Assembly: GCF_016595465.1 (NCBI RefSeq)
Contig: NZ_JAENIK010000009.1
Location: forward strand, 338,044 to 402,043
DNA: 64,000 bases
Direction: 5' to 3'
Origin: Luteolibacter yonseiensis
GTDB lineage: Bacteria; Verrucomicrobiota; Verrucomicrobiia; Verrucomicrobiales; Akkermansiaceae
The translations under genes were made by a program, and so were the position numbers. The notes under the pieces are model-generated. The model was given only the letters and a program-made list of their open reading frames with translations. It ran no database searches and was not told the DNA's origin. Shown in pieces: positions 54,329 to 63,294 of the stretch. Position 1 is the first letter of the stretch. Every line of letters starts with the position of its first letter.

Positions 54329-54574
54329 ATGTCCGCGACAGTCGAGATTCCGGTTCCTGATTCGCTGCTCCTGCATTCCAAGGATCTCGCGTCGCTGCAA
54401 CTTCGGAGCCGGTTTTTGTTGGCGATGAAATTCTTCGAACTGGGTGAGCTCAGTTCGGGTCAGGCCGCGGAAATGTGCGGTCTCACGCGGGTTGGCTTTT
54501 TATTCGAAGCAGGTAAACTGGGGTTGCCCGTGGCGGAGCTTTCAGATGATGAACTGGTCGCGGAATTCGCATGA
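54329..54574 (+). CDS. UPF0175-family antitoxin
   Basis: The 81-residue protein ([19 protein letters not shown]) has a small helix-turn-helix ([20 protein letters not shown]) and an acidic C-terminus ([12 protein letters not shown]), as in UPF0175 proteins. It overlaps the PIN-type toxin gene by 4 bases (ATGA), the usual toxin-antitoxin coupling. Confidence 0.88.
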   Translation: MSATVEIPVPDSLLLHSKDLASLQLRSRFLLAMKFFELGELSSGQAAEMCGLTRVGFLFEAGKLGLPVAELSDDELVAEFA

Positions 54575-55071
54575 ATTCCATTTTCGCCCATCCCGTGGTA
54601 TGCAATACCGGGCCTCTCATCGGCCTCGCGCGGGTCCGGCTCGAGTGGCTGCCATTTGAATTGTTTCCCGAGGTTCTCATTCCGAAGGAGGTTCACCTTG
54701 AATTGGTGGCCAAGGATTCGCCTGACGGTGACCGGCTGGAACTGGCTCTCGGGCGGGCTCATATTGTTCCATTGCAGGTTCAGCCGGACAGGCTGCTTCT
54801 CGCGGAACTCGATTCGGGAGAAGCGGCGGTCATTGCCACCGCGCTCCGGTTTGGCCTTTCCTCTGTGTTGATCGACGAGAGGAGGGCGCGCCGGATCGCT
54901 TCACGGGTCTATGGCCTTGAGGTGAAGGGAACCGCTGGCTTGCTGCTGGAGGCGAAACGCCGGGGAATGATAGATTACGTCAGACCACATCTTGAAGGCA
55001 TGGTCCGAGGTGGATATTTTTTAGGGCCGAATCTTGTCGCCGCCTGCCTTGCCGCGGCTGGGGAAGACTGA
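54571..55071 (+). CDS. DUF3368-family PIN-domain toxin
   Basis: The 166-residue protein has PIN-like acidic sites: VVCNTGPLIGLAR (the first acid is replaced by Asn, as often in DUF3368), LDSGEAAVIATALRF, VLIDERRARRIA and TAGLLLEAKRRG. It would act as an RNase restrained by the UPF0175 partner. The second of three toxin-antitoxin-like loci within 6 kb. Confidence 0.88.
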   Translation: MNSIFAHPVVCNTGPLIGLARVRLEWLPFELFPEVLIPKEVHLELVAKDSPDGDRLELALGRAHIVPLQVQPDRLLLAELDSGEAAVIATALRFGLSSVLIDERRARRIASRVYGLEVKGTAGLLLEAKRRGMIDYVRPHLEGMVRGGYFLGPNLVAACLAAAGED

Positions 55072-55081
55072 TCCCGGGAAA

Positions 55082-55786
55082 CTATCTCTTCCTCCCCACA
55101 AACGGCAGGGCCAGCAGCAGGTAGAACACCGTGGCGAGGCCGAGCATGGAGAACAGGTACCACGGCCACGGCCCGAGGTGGTCGATGAGGCTCGGGTTGC
55201 TTGGCGGGTGGGTGGCGAAGGCGAAGTTGCTGCCCAGCAGCTTGTTCACCGTCATGGCGAAGAAGAGGTAGAGCACCGACCATCCCATCACCTCCAGCGG
55301 ACTGCGCCACATCGGCAGCTTCGGACGCCAGCCGGTGATGATCGGCAGGTAGAGCGCGGCGATGACGACGGCGAAGTGATGCACGAAAAACATCATGTAG
55401 GGCGGCGCGGGAAATCCCACCGTGAGGGCGGGGGTGATGAGGCCCTGGATGGTCGCGGCGAGCCCCCAGAAATACGTCAGCGCGCAGAAGAGCGGCCGGC
55501 GCGTGACCAGCGCCACCCCGGCGGCGATGGCCGCCACGTCGCAGAGGTGGAAGGGCAGCAGGTTGTCCCACGCCTTTTCCTGATCCAGCGAGAGCCATGC
55601 GGCGAGGCTGAGCGGATAGACGCTGAAATTGATGAACGCCAGCAGCAGCGTCGCCCGCCGCCGGCTGGCCTCGCCCCGTTTGCCCGCCAGCAGGAAGGCG
55701 GCGGCGACCACGGCCCCCACCGCCAGCGCGGCGTAGTGCTGTTGGGAAAACGGGTGGAATGCCTGGGGTGTTATCGCCGCGATCAT
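55082..55786 (-). CDS. TIGR02206-family integral membrane protein
   Basis: The 234-residue protein has about six or seven hydrophobic segments. The loop NLLPFHLCDVAAIAAGVALV and the segment YFWGLAATIQGLITPAL are typical of the YwaF/TIGR02206 family. The function of the family is unknown. Confidence 0.85.
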   Translation of the reverse strand: MIAAITPQAFHPFSQQHYAALAVGAVVAAAFLLAGKRGEASRRRATLLLAFINFSVYPLSLAAWLSLDQEKAWDNLLPFHLCDVAAIAAGVALVTRRPLFCALTYFWGLAATIQGLITPALTVGFPAPPYMMFFVHHFAVVIAALYLPIITGWRPKLPMWRSPLEVMGWSVLYLFFAMTVNKLLGSNFAFATHPPSNPSLIDHLGPWPWYLFSMLGLATVFYLLLALPFVGRKR

Positions 55787-55796
55787 GGGGTTTCAA

Positions 55797-57038
55797 TCAG
55801 TTCGCATTTTCACCGATCTCCGCGATGGAGGGTTCTTTGCCGTGGAAAATCGCTCGCGCCGCCGCCTGCACGTCCGCATCGGTGACGGCGAGGATCTTCG
55901 CCCGCCAATCCTCGGGGGAGGGGATGTGGCCGAAGTCGAGCAGCCCCTCGCCCGCCCATGCCGCGTGCGATCCGGTGGACTCGAACGCCAGCTTGCTCTG
56001 TGCGATGGTCAGGCGTTTCGCCCGGTCCAGCTCGCCCGCGCGGGGACCGTTGGAAACAAGGTCGTCGATTTCGCGCCGGATGCAGGCCAGCGCCTCGTCG
56101 CGCGATTCCGGGTCCAGTCCCGCGCTGATTTCAAACGCGCCCGTCTCGTCGAAGAACGTCACGTCGCTGCTGATCTGGTAGCACAGGCCGCGCTCCTCGC
56201 GCAGTTCGAGGAAGAGCCGCGAGCTGGCGGATTCCCCGAGCATCATGCTCAGCATCCGCAGCGCGTGCCGCGATTCCGAATGCCGCCCCGGCGCGTGCCA
56301 TGCCAGCGCGAGCTGGAGCTGGTCCGTCTCGCGCTCGTCGGTGACGGTGCGGGGTGCGGCCTTCTCCCGGTCGAACGGCACGGGCGCCGTGGCTTCATGA
56401 AAGCGTTCCGGCAGGTGGGGAGTCACCAGCGCGAGGATCTCGTCCGTCGTGAAAGGCCCGGCGGCGGCGATGACGATGTCGTTGCGGAAATGGTGGCGGT
56501 CCCTGAAGTCCGAGAGCGTCGCGCGGTGGATTTCCGCGATGGATTCCAGCGTGCCGGAGATCGGGTTGCCGAGCGGATGGCCGCTCCAGAGAGCGTCCGA
56601 AATGAGATCGCCGATGTGGTCCGCGGGAGACTCCTTGTACATCGTGATTTCCTCGCCGATGACCTCGCGCTCCAGGGCGATCTCGTTTTCGGGAAACGTC
56701 GCGTGCCACACCATGTCGCAGAGGACGTCCGCGAGCACGGGCATCAGGTCCGCCTCGCCGCGCCCTTCGTAGACCGTCTGGTCCTCCGAGGTGCTGGCGT
56801 TGAGCTGGCCGCCCGCGTTCTCGATCTCGAAGCTCAGTTCCCGCGCGCTGCGGCGGGCCGTGCCCTTGAAGACCATGTGCTCCACGAAATGCGCCACCCC
56901 GGCGGGCAGGCCGGACTCATCCCGGCTGCCTGCGGGGATGTAGATCGAGAGCGCGGCACATTCCGAATCCGGGAGGGTTGCGACGGCCAGGCGCGGGCCA
57001 TTGGGGAGTTGGCGCCATTCGTAGATTGCTTTGCTCAT
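55797..57038 (-). CDS. M16-family zinc peptidase
   Basis: The 413-residue protein has the inverted zinc motif HFVEHMVFKGT (HxxEH) with a downstream Glu in ALEREVIGEEI. A second, inactive-type domain follows (GESASSRLFLELREERGLCY with the RxxxGLxY substrate site). It resembles the processing peptidase-like pitrilysins. It overlaps the ispD stop by 4 bases (ATGA), so the two genes are translationally coupled. Confidence 0.93.
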   Translation of the reverse strand: MSKAIYEWRQLPNGPRLAVATLPDSECAALSIYIPAGSRDESGLPAGVAHFVEHMVFKGTARRSARELSFEIENAGGQLNASTSEDQTVYEGRGEADLMPVLADVLCDMVWHATFPENEIALEREVIGEEITMYKESPADHIGDLISDALWSGHPLGNPISGTLESIAEIHRATLSDFRDRHHFRNDIVIAAAGPFTTDEILALVTPHLPERFHEATAPVPFDREKAAPRTVTDERETDQLQLALAWHAPGRHSESRHALRMLSMMLGESASSRLFLELREERGLCYQISSDVTFFDETGAFEISAGLDPESRDEALACIRREIDDLVSNGPRAGELDRAKRLTIAQSKLAFESTGSHAAWAGEGLLDFGHIPSPEDWRAKILAVTDADVQAAARAIFHGKEPSIAEIGENAN

Positions 57039-57715
57039 CGTAAAATTGCTTCCGCCAGCGCGAGATCCGCGGGCGTGGTGATCTTCAGGTTCGGGTGCCG
57101 GGATTCCACCAGCTTCACCCGCACGCCCACGGCCTCCATCACCGAGACCTCGTCGGTCACGGTCAGGTTCCTGCTGGCGACATCCGCGTAGGAATCCACC
57201 AGCAGCCGGATTTCAAAAACCTGCGGCGTTTCCATGAACCAGAGCTGCTCGCGTGACACACCCTCGGTGGAGAAATCCAGCGGGTCCGAGCGCTTGAGCG
57301 TCTCCGTCACCCGGCGGGCGAGGGCGGCGGCGCGGTATTCCACCGCCTCCGCCACGCAGGCGTCGATGTCCTCCGGCGAGACCAGCGGCCTCGCGCCGTC
57401 GTGCACCGCCACGAAATTCGATTCCAGCGAGAGCGCGGAAAGTCCCGCCACCACCGAGTCCTGGCGGTTCTCCCCGCCGTCCACCCGTCTCACGGGTTTC
57501 GCGAAATCCCCGCCATCGAGCAACCGCCACCGTTCCTCGGGACATACGACGACGACCTCCGAGATGGATTCCGCCGCGAGAAACGCCTCCACCGTCCGGC
57601 GCAGGACCGGAACTCCGGCCAGTTCCACGGCCAGCTTGTCAAAACCCATCCGCCGGCTGGAGCCGGCCGCCACGAGGATCGCGGAACACGAGCGGGTGAT
57701 GTCAGGCGCGGGCAT
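57035..57715 (-). CDS. ispD: 2-C-methyl-D-erythritol 4-phosphate cytidylyltransferase
   Basis: The 226-residue protein begins with the nucleotidyltransferase loop ILVAAGSSRRMGFDK. Other motifs are VHDGARPLVSPEDID, RRVTETLKRSD and TDEVSVMEAVGVRVKLVE. It converts MEP and CTP to CDP-ME in the non-mevalonate isoprenoid pathway. It is the first gene of the ispD-M16 pair. Confidence 0.95.
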   Translation of the reverse strand: MPAPDITRSCSAILVAAGSSRRMGFDKLAVELAGVPVLRRTVEAFLAAESISEVVVVCPEERWRLLDGGDFAKPVRRVDGGENRQDSVVAGLSALSLESNFVAVHDGARPLVSPEDIDACVAEAVEYRAAALARRVTETLKRSDPLDFSTEGVSREQLWFMETPQVFEIRLLVDSYADVASRNLTVTDEVSVMEAVGVRVKLVESRHPNLKITTPADLALAEAILR

Positions 57716-57776
57716 GAGAGATTCTTAGCAGCGCTCGTCCCGCCGCGCAAAGTGTCAAATTCAGGGGAGTGCCTGG

Positions 57777-58112
57777 CTAGAACAACGGTGGTCGTTTCTC
57801 ATGACGGATCTGCAAGACCGTGACGCTCATCAGGTCAGGATCGACTACGTAAAGAACACGCCACGCCGAGGGAGTTTTCCAAGGTTTGAAACGCAATTGC
57901 CGGATGGGGATTTCCGGGTTCCATCGGCCATTTTCTGGAGCGAACCCGTGGCGTTCGGGATGTTCCGCCAAAGTCGTCAAGGCTGTTTGGAGTGAATCCA
58001 ACCAGCGTTTGGCGAGTTGGATTCCGCCATTTTTCTCGTCATCTTCATACCAGAGCTGCTGGTCTTCGATGGATCGTTCCGCCTCTGATGAGAGTCGCAA
58101 TTCGAACTTCAT
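57777..58112 (-). CDS. RelE/ParE-family toxin
   Basis: The 111-residue protein has the ParE pattern: LRLSSEAERSIEDQQLWYED at the start, SLQTALTTLAEHPERHGFAP in the middle, and the final strand RVLYVVDPDLMSVTVLQIRH. It overlaps the antitoxin gene by 4 bases (ATGA) and follows it in transcription. Confidence 0.88.
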   Translation of the reverse strand: MKFELRLSSEAERSIEDQQLWYEDDEKNGGIQLAKRWLDSLQTALTTLAEHPERHGFAPENGRWNPEIPIRQLRFKPWKTPSAWRVLYVVDPDLMSVTVLQIRHEKRPPLF

Positions 58113-58417
58113 CGTGGCTCCGTGCGTCGATTTTCAGCCCGTTTGCGGAGACGGTCCAGCGCCTCGTTCAAAGGCGTACCGCGATCCCCCTTGGCGTAGT
58201 TTTCCAATGCCGCCCGGAGTCGGAGATCCATCTGGTACTCTTCCGCATCATGGGACATTTTTTCAAAGGCTTCCAAAGAAAGCACGACGACAGCCGCCTT
58301 GCCATTCTGGGTCAGGATTCTCGCCCGTCCGCCATGAGCGAGTGCTTTGGCATGCTCTTTGGTGTTTCGTGCGAAATCCGTCAGGCTAATCACATCTTCC
58401 TTGAGATCGATCCTCAT
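58109..58417 (-). CDS. Phd/YefM-family antitoxin
   Basis: The 102-residue protein has an N-terminal Phd/YefM DNA-binding fold (VISLTDFARNTKEHAKALAH, RILTQNGKAAVVVLSLEAFE) and a C-terminal basic helix that neutralises the toxin. It is upstream of and coupled to the ParE-like toxin. Confidence 0.88.
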   Translation of the reverse strand: MRIDLKEDVISLTDFARNTKEHAKALAHGGRARILTQNGKAAVVVLSLEAFEKMSHDAEEYQMDLRLRAALENYAKGDRGTPLNEALDRLRKRAENRRTEPR

Positions 58418-58919
58418 GCTTCGTAGTGAAACACATGATTCCGTGTTTTGCTAGGAGATATTCTCACCCTGCCAGCGGGCTGTGTCGTGATTTTTCCGGC
58501 GTTTCCCAAACCGGAACCGACGGGGAGGTGGACTGCGGAATATCTGTCACGAGTTTGCCGCGGGAGGCGTGATGTGAATCGTTGGCCGGTAAAAATCATT
58601 GTCGGGGTTGGCGGAAGATTCTCGTCAGTCATTTATAGGCGGACATTGAAACCCGCCGCGACAAACCCAACGGAGCTTTTTCCATATTCCGTTATCCCGC
58701 AATATCCATCGATCTGGCCTGTGTTTGAAAAACGTTCTCCATCGTCCCTTGTGAAACATAAGTGACGATGGGTGCGGCGTCTGGAGAACAAGCCAATGGT
58801 CCACCGTTGTGGGATGGCAGATTGGAAGATGCCTTCCTTGGCAAAACTCAAACCCTGATAAAATGAAAACCCAGCAAATGTACATCCGAACCGGACAAGG
58901 AAACGATCAACGCTTCGTC
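58418..58919. other. Intergenic region without a recognisable gene
   Basis: Only short frames occur. An ATG at 58863 would add 19 residues before the chosen start of the lectin protein (58920). No repeat or clear terminator was noted. Confidence 0.4.
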
Positions 58920-60638
58920 ATGCGACGATTTTATTCCTTTGTCGCGATCTGTGCGATCTTATTGCTCACGCTTCCCGCCTCCATCGCGGGGATCCGGGGG
59001 CTGTATGTCGGAAACGACTTCTATCCTCTCGGCACCGATACCGAGCAACGTGTCAAGGATTCCGGCTTCAACCGGGTCTTCCTCTTCACCGCGAAAATCC
59101 AGAGCAACGGAGATGTCTATTACAATGACAGTCTGATCGCGACCAATGGCAGTTACGTGGGCGCTTCGAATTGGGAGCTACGGCTGGCAGCGGTGAAACA
59201 AGGCGGTCGGATCGGCCGGATCGAACTTTGCATCGGCTCTTGGGGATCCGGCGCCTTCGATAGCATCCGCGATCTCGTCGCCTCGCAGGGGACAGGCAGC
59301 GGCAGCATCCTCTATCGGAATTTCCGTGCGATCCGCAACGCGCTTCCGAGCATCGACGCGATTCAATACGACGACGAAAAAACCTATCATGCCTCGTCGG
59401 CGGCGGCCTTCGGCGGGATGTTGGCCGACATGGGCTACAAGGTCACGCTGTGTCCCTACAACTGGGGGACAAGGACCTTCTGGCAGAGCGTGAAATCGCA
59501 ACTGGGCGCTGCTTGCGACGCGATCTACCTGCAGTGTTACGATGGTGGAAAGTATAACAATCCCGCGGACTGGAACAATCTTTTCGGTGGCTTCAGGGTG
59601 ACGCCGGGTCTTTGGGGGAATGAGGTGACCACGGATGTCTGCATCGAAAAATTCAGGACCTGGAACAAGAACAGCCTTTGCAACGGCGGATTCATGTGGC
59701 TGAACTCCAGCGTGCAGTGGGATGTGGACCTCTGGGGGGACTGCATGAACGTCGCCCTGGAGCCGCTGCCCTATTTCATGATCGTGAACAAGACGAGCGG
59801 CAAGTCCATCGGACTGAATCCAGGCAACGCGTCGATCATTTTCAATGGTGCGGCGTCCAACCAGTGGACTTATGACTATGACGAAGAGACCCAGCGCTGG
59901 GCTCTGATGCCCACACCGGACCGCACGCATTTCAAAATCGTCTCCTGTATCTCGGGTCGCGTCATCTGTCCGGTCGGGAAGTCCACATCGAACGGCGCGC
60001 AGATGCACACCTGGATGTATAACAAGGATGAGAGCCAGATGTGGGACGTGATTTACAGCGGAGACGGCTGGTATAAGATCAAGAACTTCGGGAGCGGCAA
60101 GGTGCTGGATGTCGCCGATTCGAACACGGATGACAACGGCAGGATCCAGCAATGGACGGATGACGGGAGCGCGAACAGCTCACAATTGTTCCGCCTGCAT
60201 CCGTGGGGCGAATACCGCATCAAGACGCTCGCGAACAAGTACGTCGCGGTGGAAGGGTCGGACGGGGCGAATGGAGCGTCCATCGTGCAGTCCGCCCTGC
60301 GGAATACCGATTCGTTCAAGTGGCATTTTTTCCCGAACGGAGAGGGTTGGGAGCGGATGTCGAGCCATGTGAACGGAAACCGGGCGGTAGGGGTGGATGG
60401 CGGCTCCCAGACGGAGGGTGCCGACGCCATCTACTGGGACTATAGTCCTGACTCGCAGTCCGAAAAGATCCGCCTGCTCCCCCTGCCCAGCGGTAAGTTC
60501 AAACTCTACTTCAAGCATTCCGGCATGGTGTGGGATGTCTTCGGTGGTTCTGGTGCGGACGGAACGCCCATCAGGCAATATCCAAGCAACGACTACAACC
60601 GGCAGTTGTTCAGCTTGGAACGGATCCGGACGATGTGA
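58920..60638 (+). CDS. Secreted glycosidase-like protein with ricin-type beta-trefoil repeats
   Basis: The 572-residue protein starts at the ATG at 58920 with a signal peptide (MRRFYSFVAICAILLLTLPA). Residues 25-290 form a TIM-barrel-like domain (IRGLYVGNDFYPLGTDTEQR; IDAIQYDDEKTYHASSAAAF with an acidic DDE; DAIYLQCYDGGKYNNPADWN). This arrangement recalls GH18-like or related lysozyme-like barrels, but the exact family is not recognised. Residues 300-572 contain ricin-type QxW repeats (SNGAQMHTWMYNKDESQMWD; NGRIQQWTDDGSANSSQLFR; GTPIRQYPSNDYNRQLFSLE) that bind carbohydrate. It is likely to act outside the cell on polysaccharide. Confidence 0.75.
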   Translation: MRRFYSFVAICAILLLTLPASIAGIRGLYVGNDFYPLGTDTEQRVKDSGFNRVFLFTAKIQSNGDVYYNDSLIATNGSYVGASNWELRLAAVKQGGRIGRIELCIGSWGSGAFDSIRDLVASQGTGSGSILYRNFRAIRNALPSIDAIQYDDEKTYHASSAAAFGGMLADMGYKVTLCPYNWGTRTFWQSVKSQLGAACDAIYLQCYDGGKYNNPADWNNLFGGFRVTPGLWGNEVTTDVCIEKFRTWNKNSLCNGGFMWLNSSVQWDVDLWGDCMNVALEPLPYFMIVNKTSGKSIGLNPGNASIIFNGAASNQWTYDYDEETQRWALMPTPDRTHFKIVSCISGRVICPVGKSTSNGAQMHTWMYNKDESQMWDVIYSGDGWYKIKNFGSGKVLDVADSNTDDNGRIQQWTDDGSANSSQLFRLHPWGEYRIKTLANKYVAVEGSDGANGASIVQSALRNTDSFKWHFFPNGEGWERMSSHVNGNRAVGVDGGSQTEGADAIYWDYSPDSQSEKIRLLPLPSGKFKLYFKHSGMVWDVFGGSGADGTPIRQYPSNDYNRQLFSLERIRTM

Positions 60639-60701
60639 CGGTCCGTTAAAAGAGGTTGGACGTTCCGGCGGGGCCTTCGGCGGCTCCGTCGGTCTGCCGC
60701 A

Positions 60702-60914
60702 GCCACCACCAACGGTGCGGAACGGGATAGACCGGGACAACGTCCCGGGAAAAGCGCGCGAGAATCACAGAGTCCTGAAGGGACGAAACCAAGGACGGTG
60801 CGTAGCGCCACGGATGCCGTCCTTTCATGGCTCGTCGCGGGAGTGGTCATCACAATCCCGGGGCGGCGCTTTGCTTGCCCCGGGCTGCCACATTCCGCAC
60901 CGTTGGTGATGAAG
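60702..60914. repeat. Palindromic dispersed element, copy 3
   Basis: Outer arms CCACCAACGGTGCGGAACGG and CATTCCGCACCGTTGGTG face each other. Inner hairpins are CCGGGAC-AAC-GTCCCGG and CCCGGGGC...GCCCCGGG. The central pair is GAGTCCTGAAGGGACG / CGTCCTTTCATGGCTC. Same plan as copies 1 and 2, with different but still paired hairpin bases. Confidence 0.85.
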
Positions 60915-60978
60915 ATTCCTTTCCACTTCTGTGGTCCTGGAGAAATGTCCGTGGTGGCGAAAAAACGTCCCTTGATTT

Positions 60979-61413
60979 TCAAGGTTTCCTCCGCGCTTCC
61001 CGGACCAGTGGCGCGAGGATCAGGAAAGCCGTCGCAAAACAGAACGTGATGTCCGCCCGGTAGGTGAGGTGATGCACCGGATCAAGGTGGTTCAAATGGG
61101 CGGAAACCGCCAGGGTGGTGCCGACGATGAGGTGGAAGGGCCCGAGCAGGCGGATCATTCCGGGAAACTTCGCGGGAGACACGCAGGCCAGCGCGGAGGC
61201 GATGCCGATGCAGCCGAATGCGGATGACGCCATCCTCAGCCAGTAGTCCAGCTGTGGGTCATAAGGCATGCGCTCCGCCGAGCCCATTTCCCAAAGCTGG
61301 TCCGCGGCCATCTGCCACGGCGCGAAGGTGAAAAAGAACGAGATCCCCCAGCCGCACGCGCTCAGCAGCAGGCCGAGCCGCAGGATATTCGACCAGAATC
61401 TTTCGGAAAGCAT
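60979..61413 (-). CDS. Hypothetical four-helix membrane protein
   Basis: The 144-residue protein has hydrophobic segments near LRLGLLLSACGWGISFFFTF, ASSAFGCIGIASALACVS, LLGPFHLIVGTTLAVSAHL and ITFCFATAFLILAPLV, with short loops. No family was recognised. It starts 69 bases after gltA in the same direction and may share its transcript. Confidence 0.65.
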   Translation of the reverse strand: MLSERFWSNILRLGLLLSACGWGISFFFTFAPWQMAADQLWEMGSAERMPYDPQLDYWLRMASSAFGCIGIASALACVSPAKFPGMIRLLGPFHLIVGTTLAVSAHLNHLDPVHHLTYRADITFCFATAFLILAPLVREARRKP

Positions 61414-61482
61414 GGTGCGTTGGGTTTGAATGGGGGGCTGTACCCCACCCCCGGTTTTTACGAGAACACCCGCGGGGCGGGA

Positions 61483-62775
61483 TCAAGCCCGCTCGGTGAT
61501 CGGCTTGTAGGAGCGGAGCGTCTCGCCGGTGTAGATCTGGCGCGGGCGGGAGATGCGGCTTTCCGGATCGTCCATGACCTCCTTGTAGTTCGCGACCCAT
61601 CCCGGCATGCGGCCGATGGCGAAGAGCACGGTGAACATGTTCATCGGGATGCCGATGGCGCGCATGATGATGCCGCTGTAGAAATCGACGTTCGGGTAGA
61701 GCTTGCGGGAGATGAAGTAGTCGTCGTTGAGCGCGACTTCCTCGAGTTTTTTCGCGATGTCGAGCAGCGGGTCGGAAACGTTGAGCTGCTGGAGCACCTT
61801 GTCGCACTGTTCCTTGATGATGACGGCGCGGGGGTCGAAGCTCTTGTAAACGCGGTGGCCGAAGCCCATGAGGCGGCGGTTGCCGACCTTGTTCTTCACC
61901 TGGTCGAGGAACTGGCTGCCGTCGTCGCCGTCCCTGTGGATCTGCTCGAGCATCTCGAGCACGGCCTGGTTCGCACCGCCGTGGAGCGGGCCCCAGAGCG
62001 CGCAGACGCCGGCGGAGGCGGAGGCGAAGACATTCGCCTGGCTGGAGGCGACCATGCGGACGGTGGAGGTGGAGCAGTTCTGCTCGTGGTCCGCATGGAG
62101 GAGGAAGATGAGGTCCAGCGCGCGGACGACCTCGGGGTTGAGATCGTAGTCCTCGCCGGGCAGGGAGAACATCATGTGCAGGAAGTTCTCGGTGAACTTG
62201 AGGTCCCTTTTCGGATAGCTCGGTGGCAGTCCGGCGGCCTTGCGGTAGGAGCAGGTGGCGATGGTGCGGGTCTGGGAAATGAGGCGCGCCGCATGGATCG
62301 GGAAGGCTTCCTTGAGCGACTTGCGGTAGGTCTTCATGCTAGGGTAGGCGGATGAGGCATGAATCATCGCCGAGAGGATGGACATCGGGTGCGCTTTGGG
62401 CGGGAAGGCGTCGAAGTGCTGCAACATGTCCTGGTGCAGCATCTGGTTCTCCGTCAGGAGGTCGGAAAAGCCCTGGAGCTCGGCGGGTGTCGGAAGTTCG
62501 CCGTAGATGAGTAGGTAGGCGGTCTCGATGAAGGTGCTTTTCTGGGCGAGCTCGGCGATGTCGTAGCCGCGGTATTGGAGAATGCCTTTTTCGCCGTCGA
62601 TGAAAGTGATCGCGCTTTTACACGCACCGGTGTTTCCGTATCCCGGATCCAGCGTGATGCAGCCGGTCTTGGCCCGCAGGGTGGCGATGTCGATGCCGGT
62701 TTCGTTCTCAGTTCCAGTAAAAGTCGGCAGTTCCAGGGTTTTGCCGTCGATGATCAATTCCGCTTTTCCGTTCAT
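61483..62775 (-). CDS. gltA: Citrate synthase
   Basis: The 430-residue protein has the type II citrate synthase landmarks: LDPGYGNTGACKSAITFIDG, GILQYRGYDIAELA, LLHADHEQNCSTSTVRMVAS (first catalytic His region), LWGPLHGGANQAVLEML (second His) and GFGHRVYKSFDPRA (third). It condenses acetyl-CoA and oxaloacetate at the entry of the TCA cycle. Single-copy style gene, complete. Confidence 0.97.
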   Translation of the reverse strand: MNGKAELIIDGKTLELPTFTGTENETGIDIATLRAKTGCITLDPGYGNTGACKSAITFIDGEKGILQYRGYDIAELAQKSTFIETAYLLIYGELPTPAELQGFSDLLTENQMLHQDMLQHFDAFPPKAHPMSILSAMIHASSAYPSMKTYRKSLKEAFPIHAARLISQTRTIATCSYRKAAGLPPSYPKRDLKFTENFLHMMFSLPGEDYDLNPEVVRALDLIFLLHADHEQNCSTSTVRMVASSQANVFASASAGVCALWGPLHGGANQAVLEMLEQIHRDGDDGSQFLDQVKNKVGNRRLMGFGHRVYKSFDPRAVIIKEQCDKVLQQLNVSDPLLDIAKKLEEVALNDDYFISRKLYPNVDFYSGIIMRAIGIPMNMFTVLFAIGRMPGWVANYKEVMDDPESRISRPRQIYTGETLRSYKPITERA

Positions 62776-62918
62776 GCGGGGCGATCCTAGGCACCACCGA
62801 ATCGGTTACGCCAGCTTCCATTGTGAAGAATTTTAACCAATTCCGGCCATATCGGGGATGAGTGGATTTTATGGACGGGGACTGTCGCGAAGGAGGATGG
62901 GGAGTGGGGGGAAGAGGA

Positions 62919-62975
62919 ATCGAAACGCGGAGTTGCGGAGGGCGCGGAGGAAGAAGCGGAGGAAGAAGCGGAGGA
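62919..62975. repeat. Dispersed repeat, copy 2 (matches 30261-30310)
   Basis: ATCGAAACGCGGAGTTGCGG then AGGGCGCGGAGGAAGAAGCG repeats the unit found after the coiled-coil gene near 30.26 kb. The GGAAGAAGC part is itself tandemly duplicated here. It lies in the gene-free stretch between gltA and the palindromic copy. Confidence 0.65.
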
Positions 62976-63135
62976 AGACAAGGAGTGCGGTGGAAGGGAG
63001 TCCGCGTGATGCCGGTTTGGATTTTTCGTTGTGGGGGTTTTGCAGAAGAGGGCGATCGCGTATCGCCCCTCCATGGAGCGGGGCGCTCTGTCGCCGGACT
63101 CCGGGGGCTCCGAGGTCGGAGGGAGGCGATCGGGT

Positions 63136-63250
63136 GGGGCGGCGCGTCAGGGATGTCGTCCCTTCGGGACTTGGTTCTTCTTGACGCGGAAAACCCAGGG
63201 CGGCGCTGCGCTTGCCCTGGGCTTTCACATTCCGCACCGTTGGTGCTGGG
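63136..63250. repeat. Palindromic dispersed element, copy 4 (right half only)
   Basis: Only the right half is recognisable: GATGTCGTCCCTTCGGGACT, the hairpin CCCAGGGC...GCCCTGGG, and the terminal arm CACATTCCGCACCGTTGGTG. The left half is missing or too divergent to see. The right end is followed within 45 bases by a 9-bp minisatellite. Confidence 0.8.
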
Positions 63251-63294
63251 GATTTGCTATGGAACTCCGGGGGGGAGTCTGGGGGAGTCGGGGG

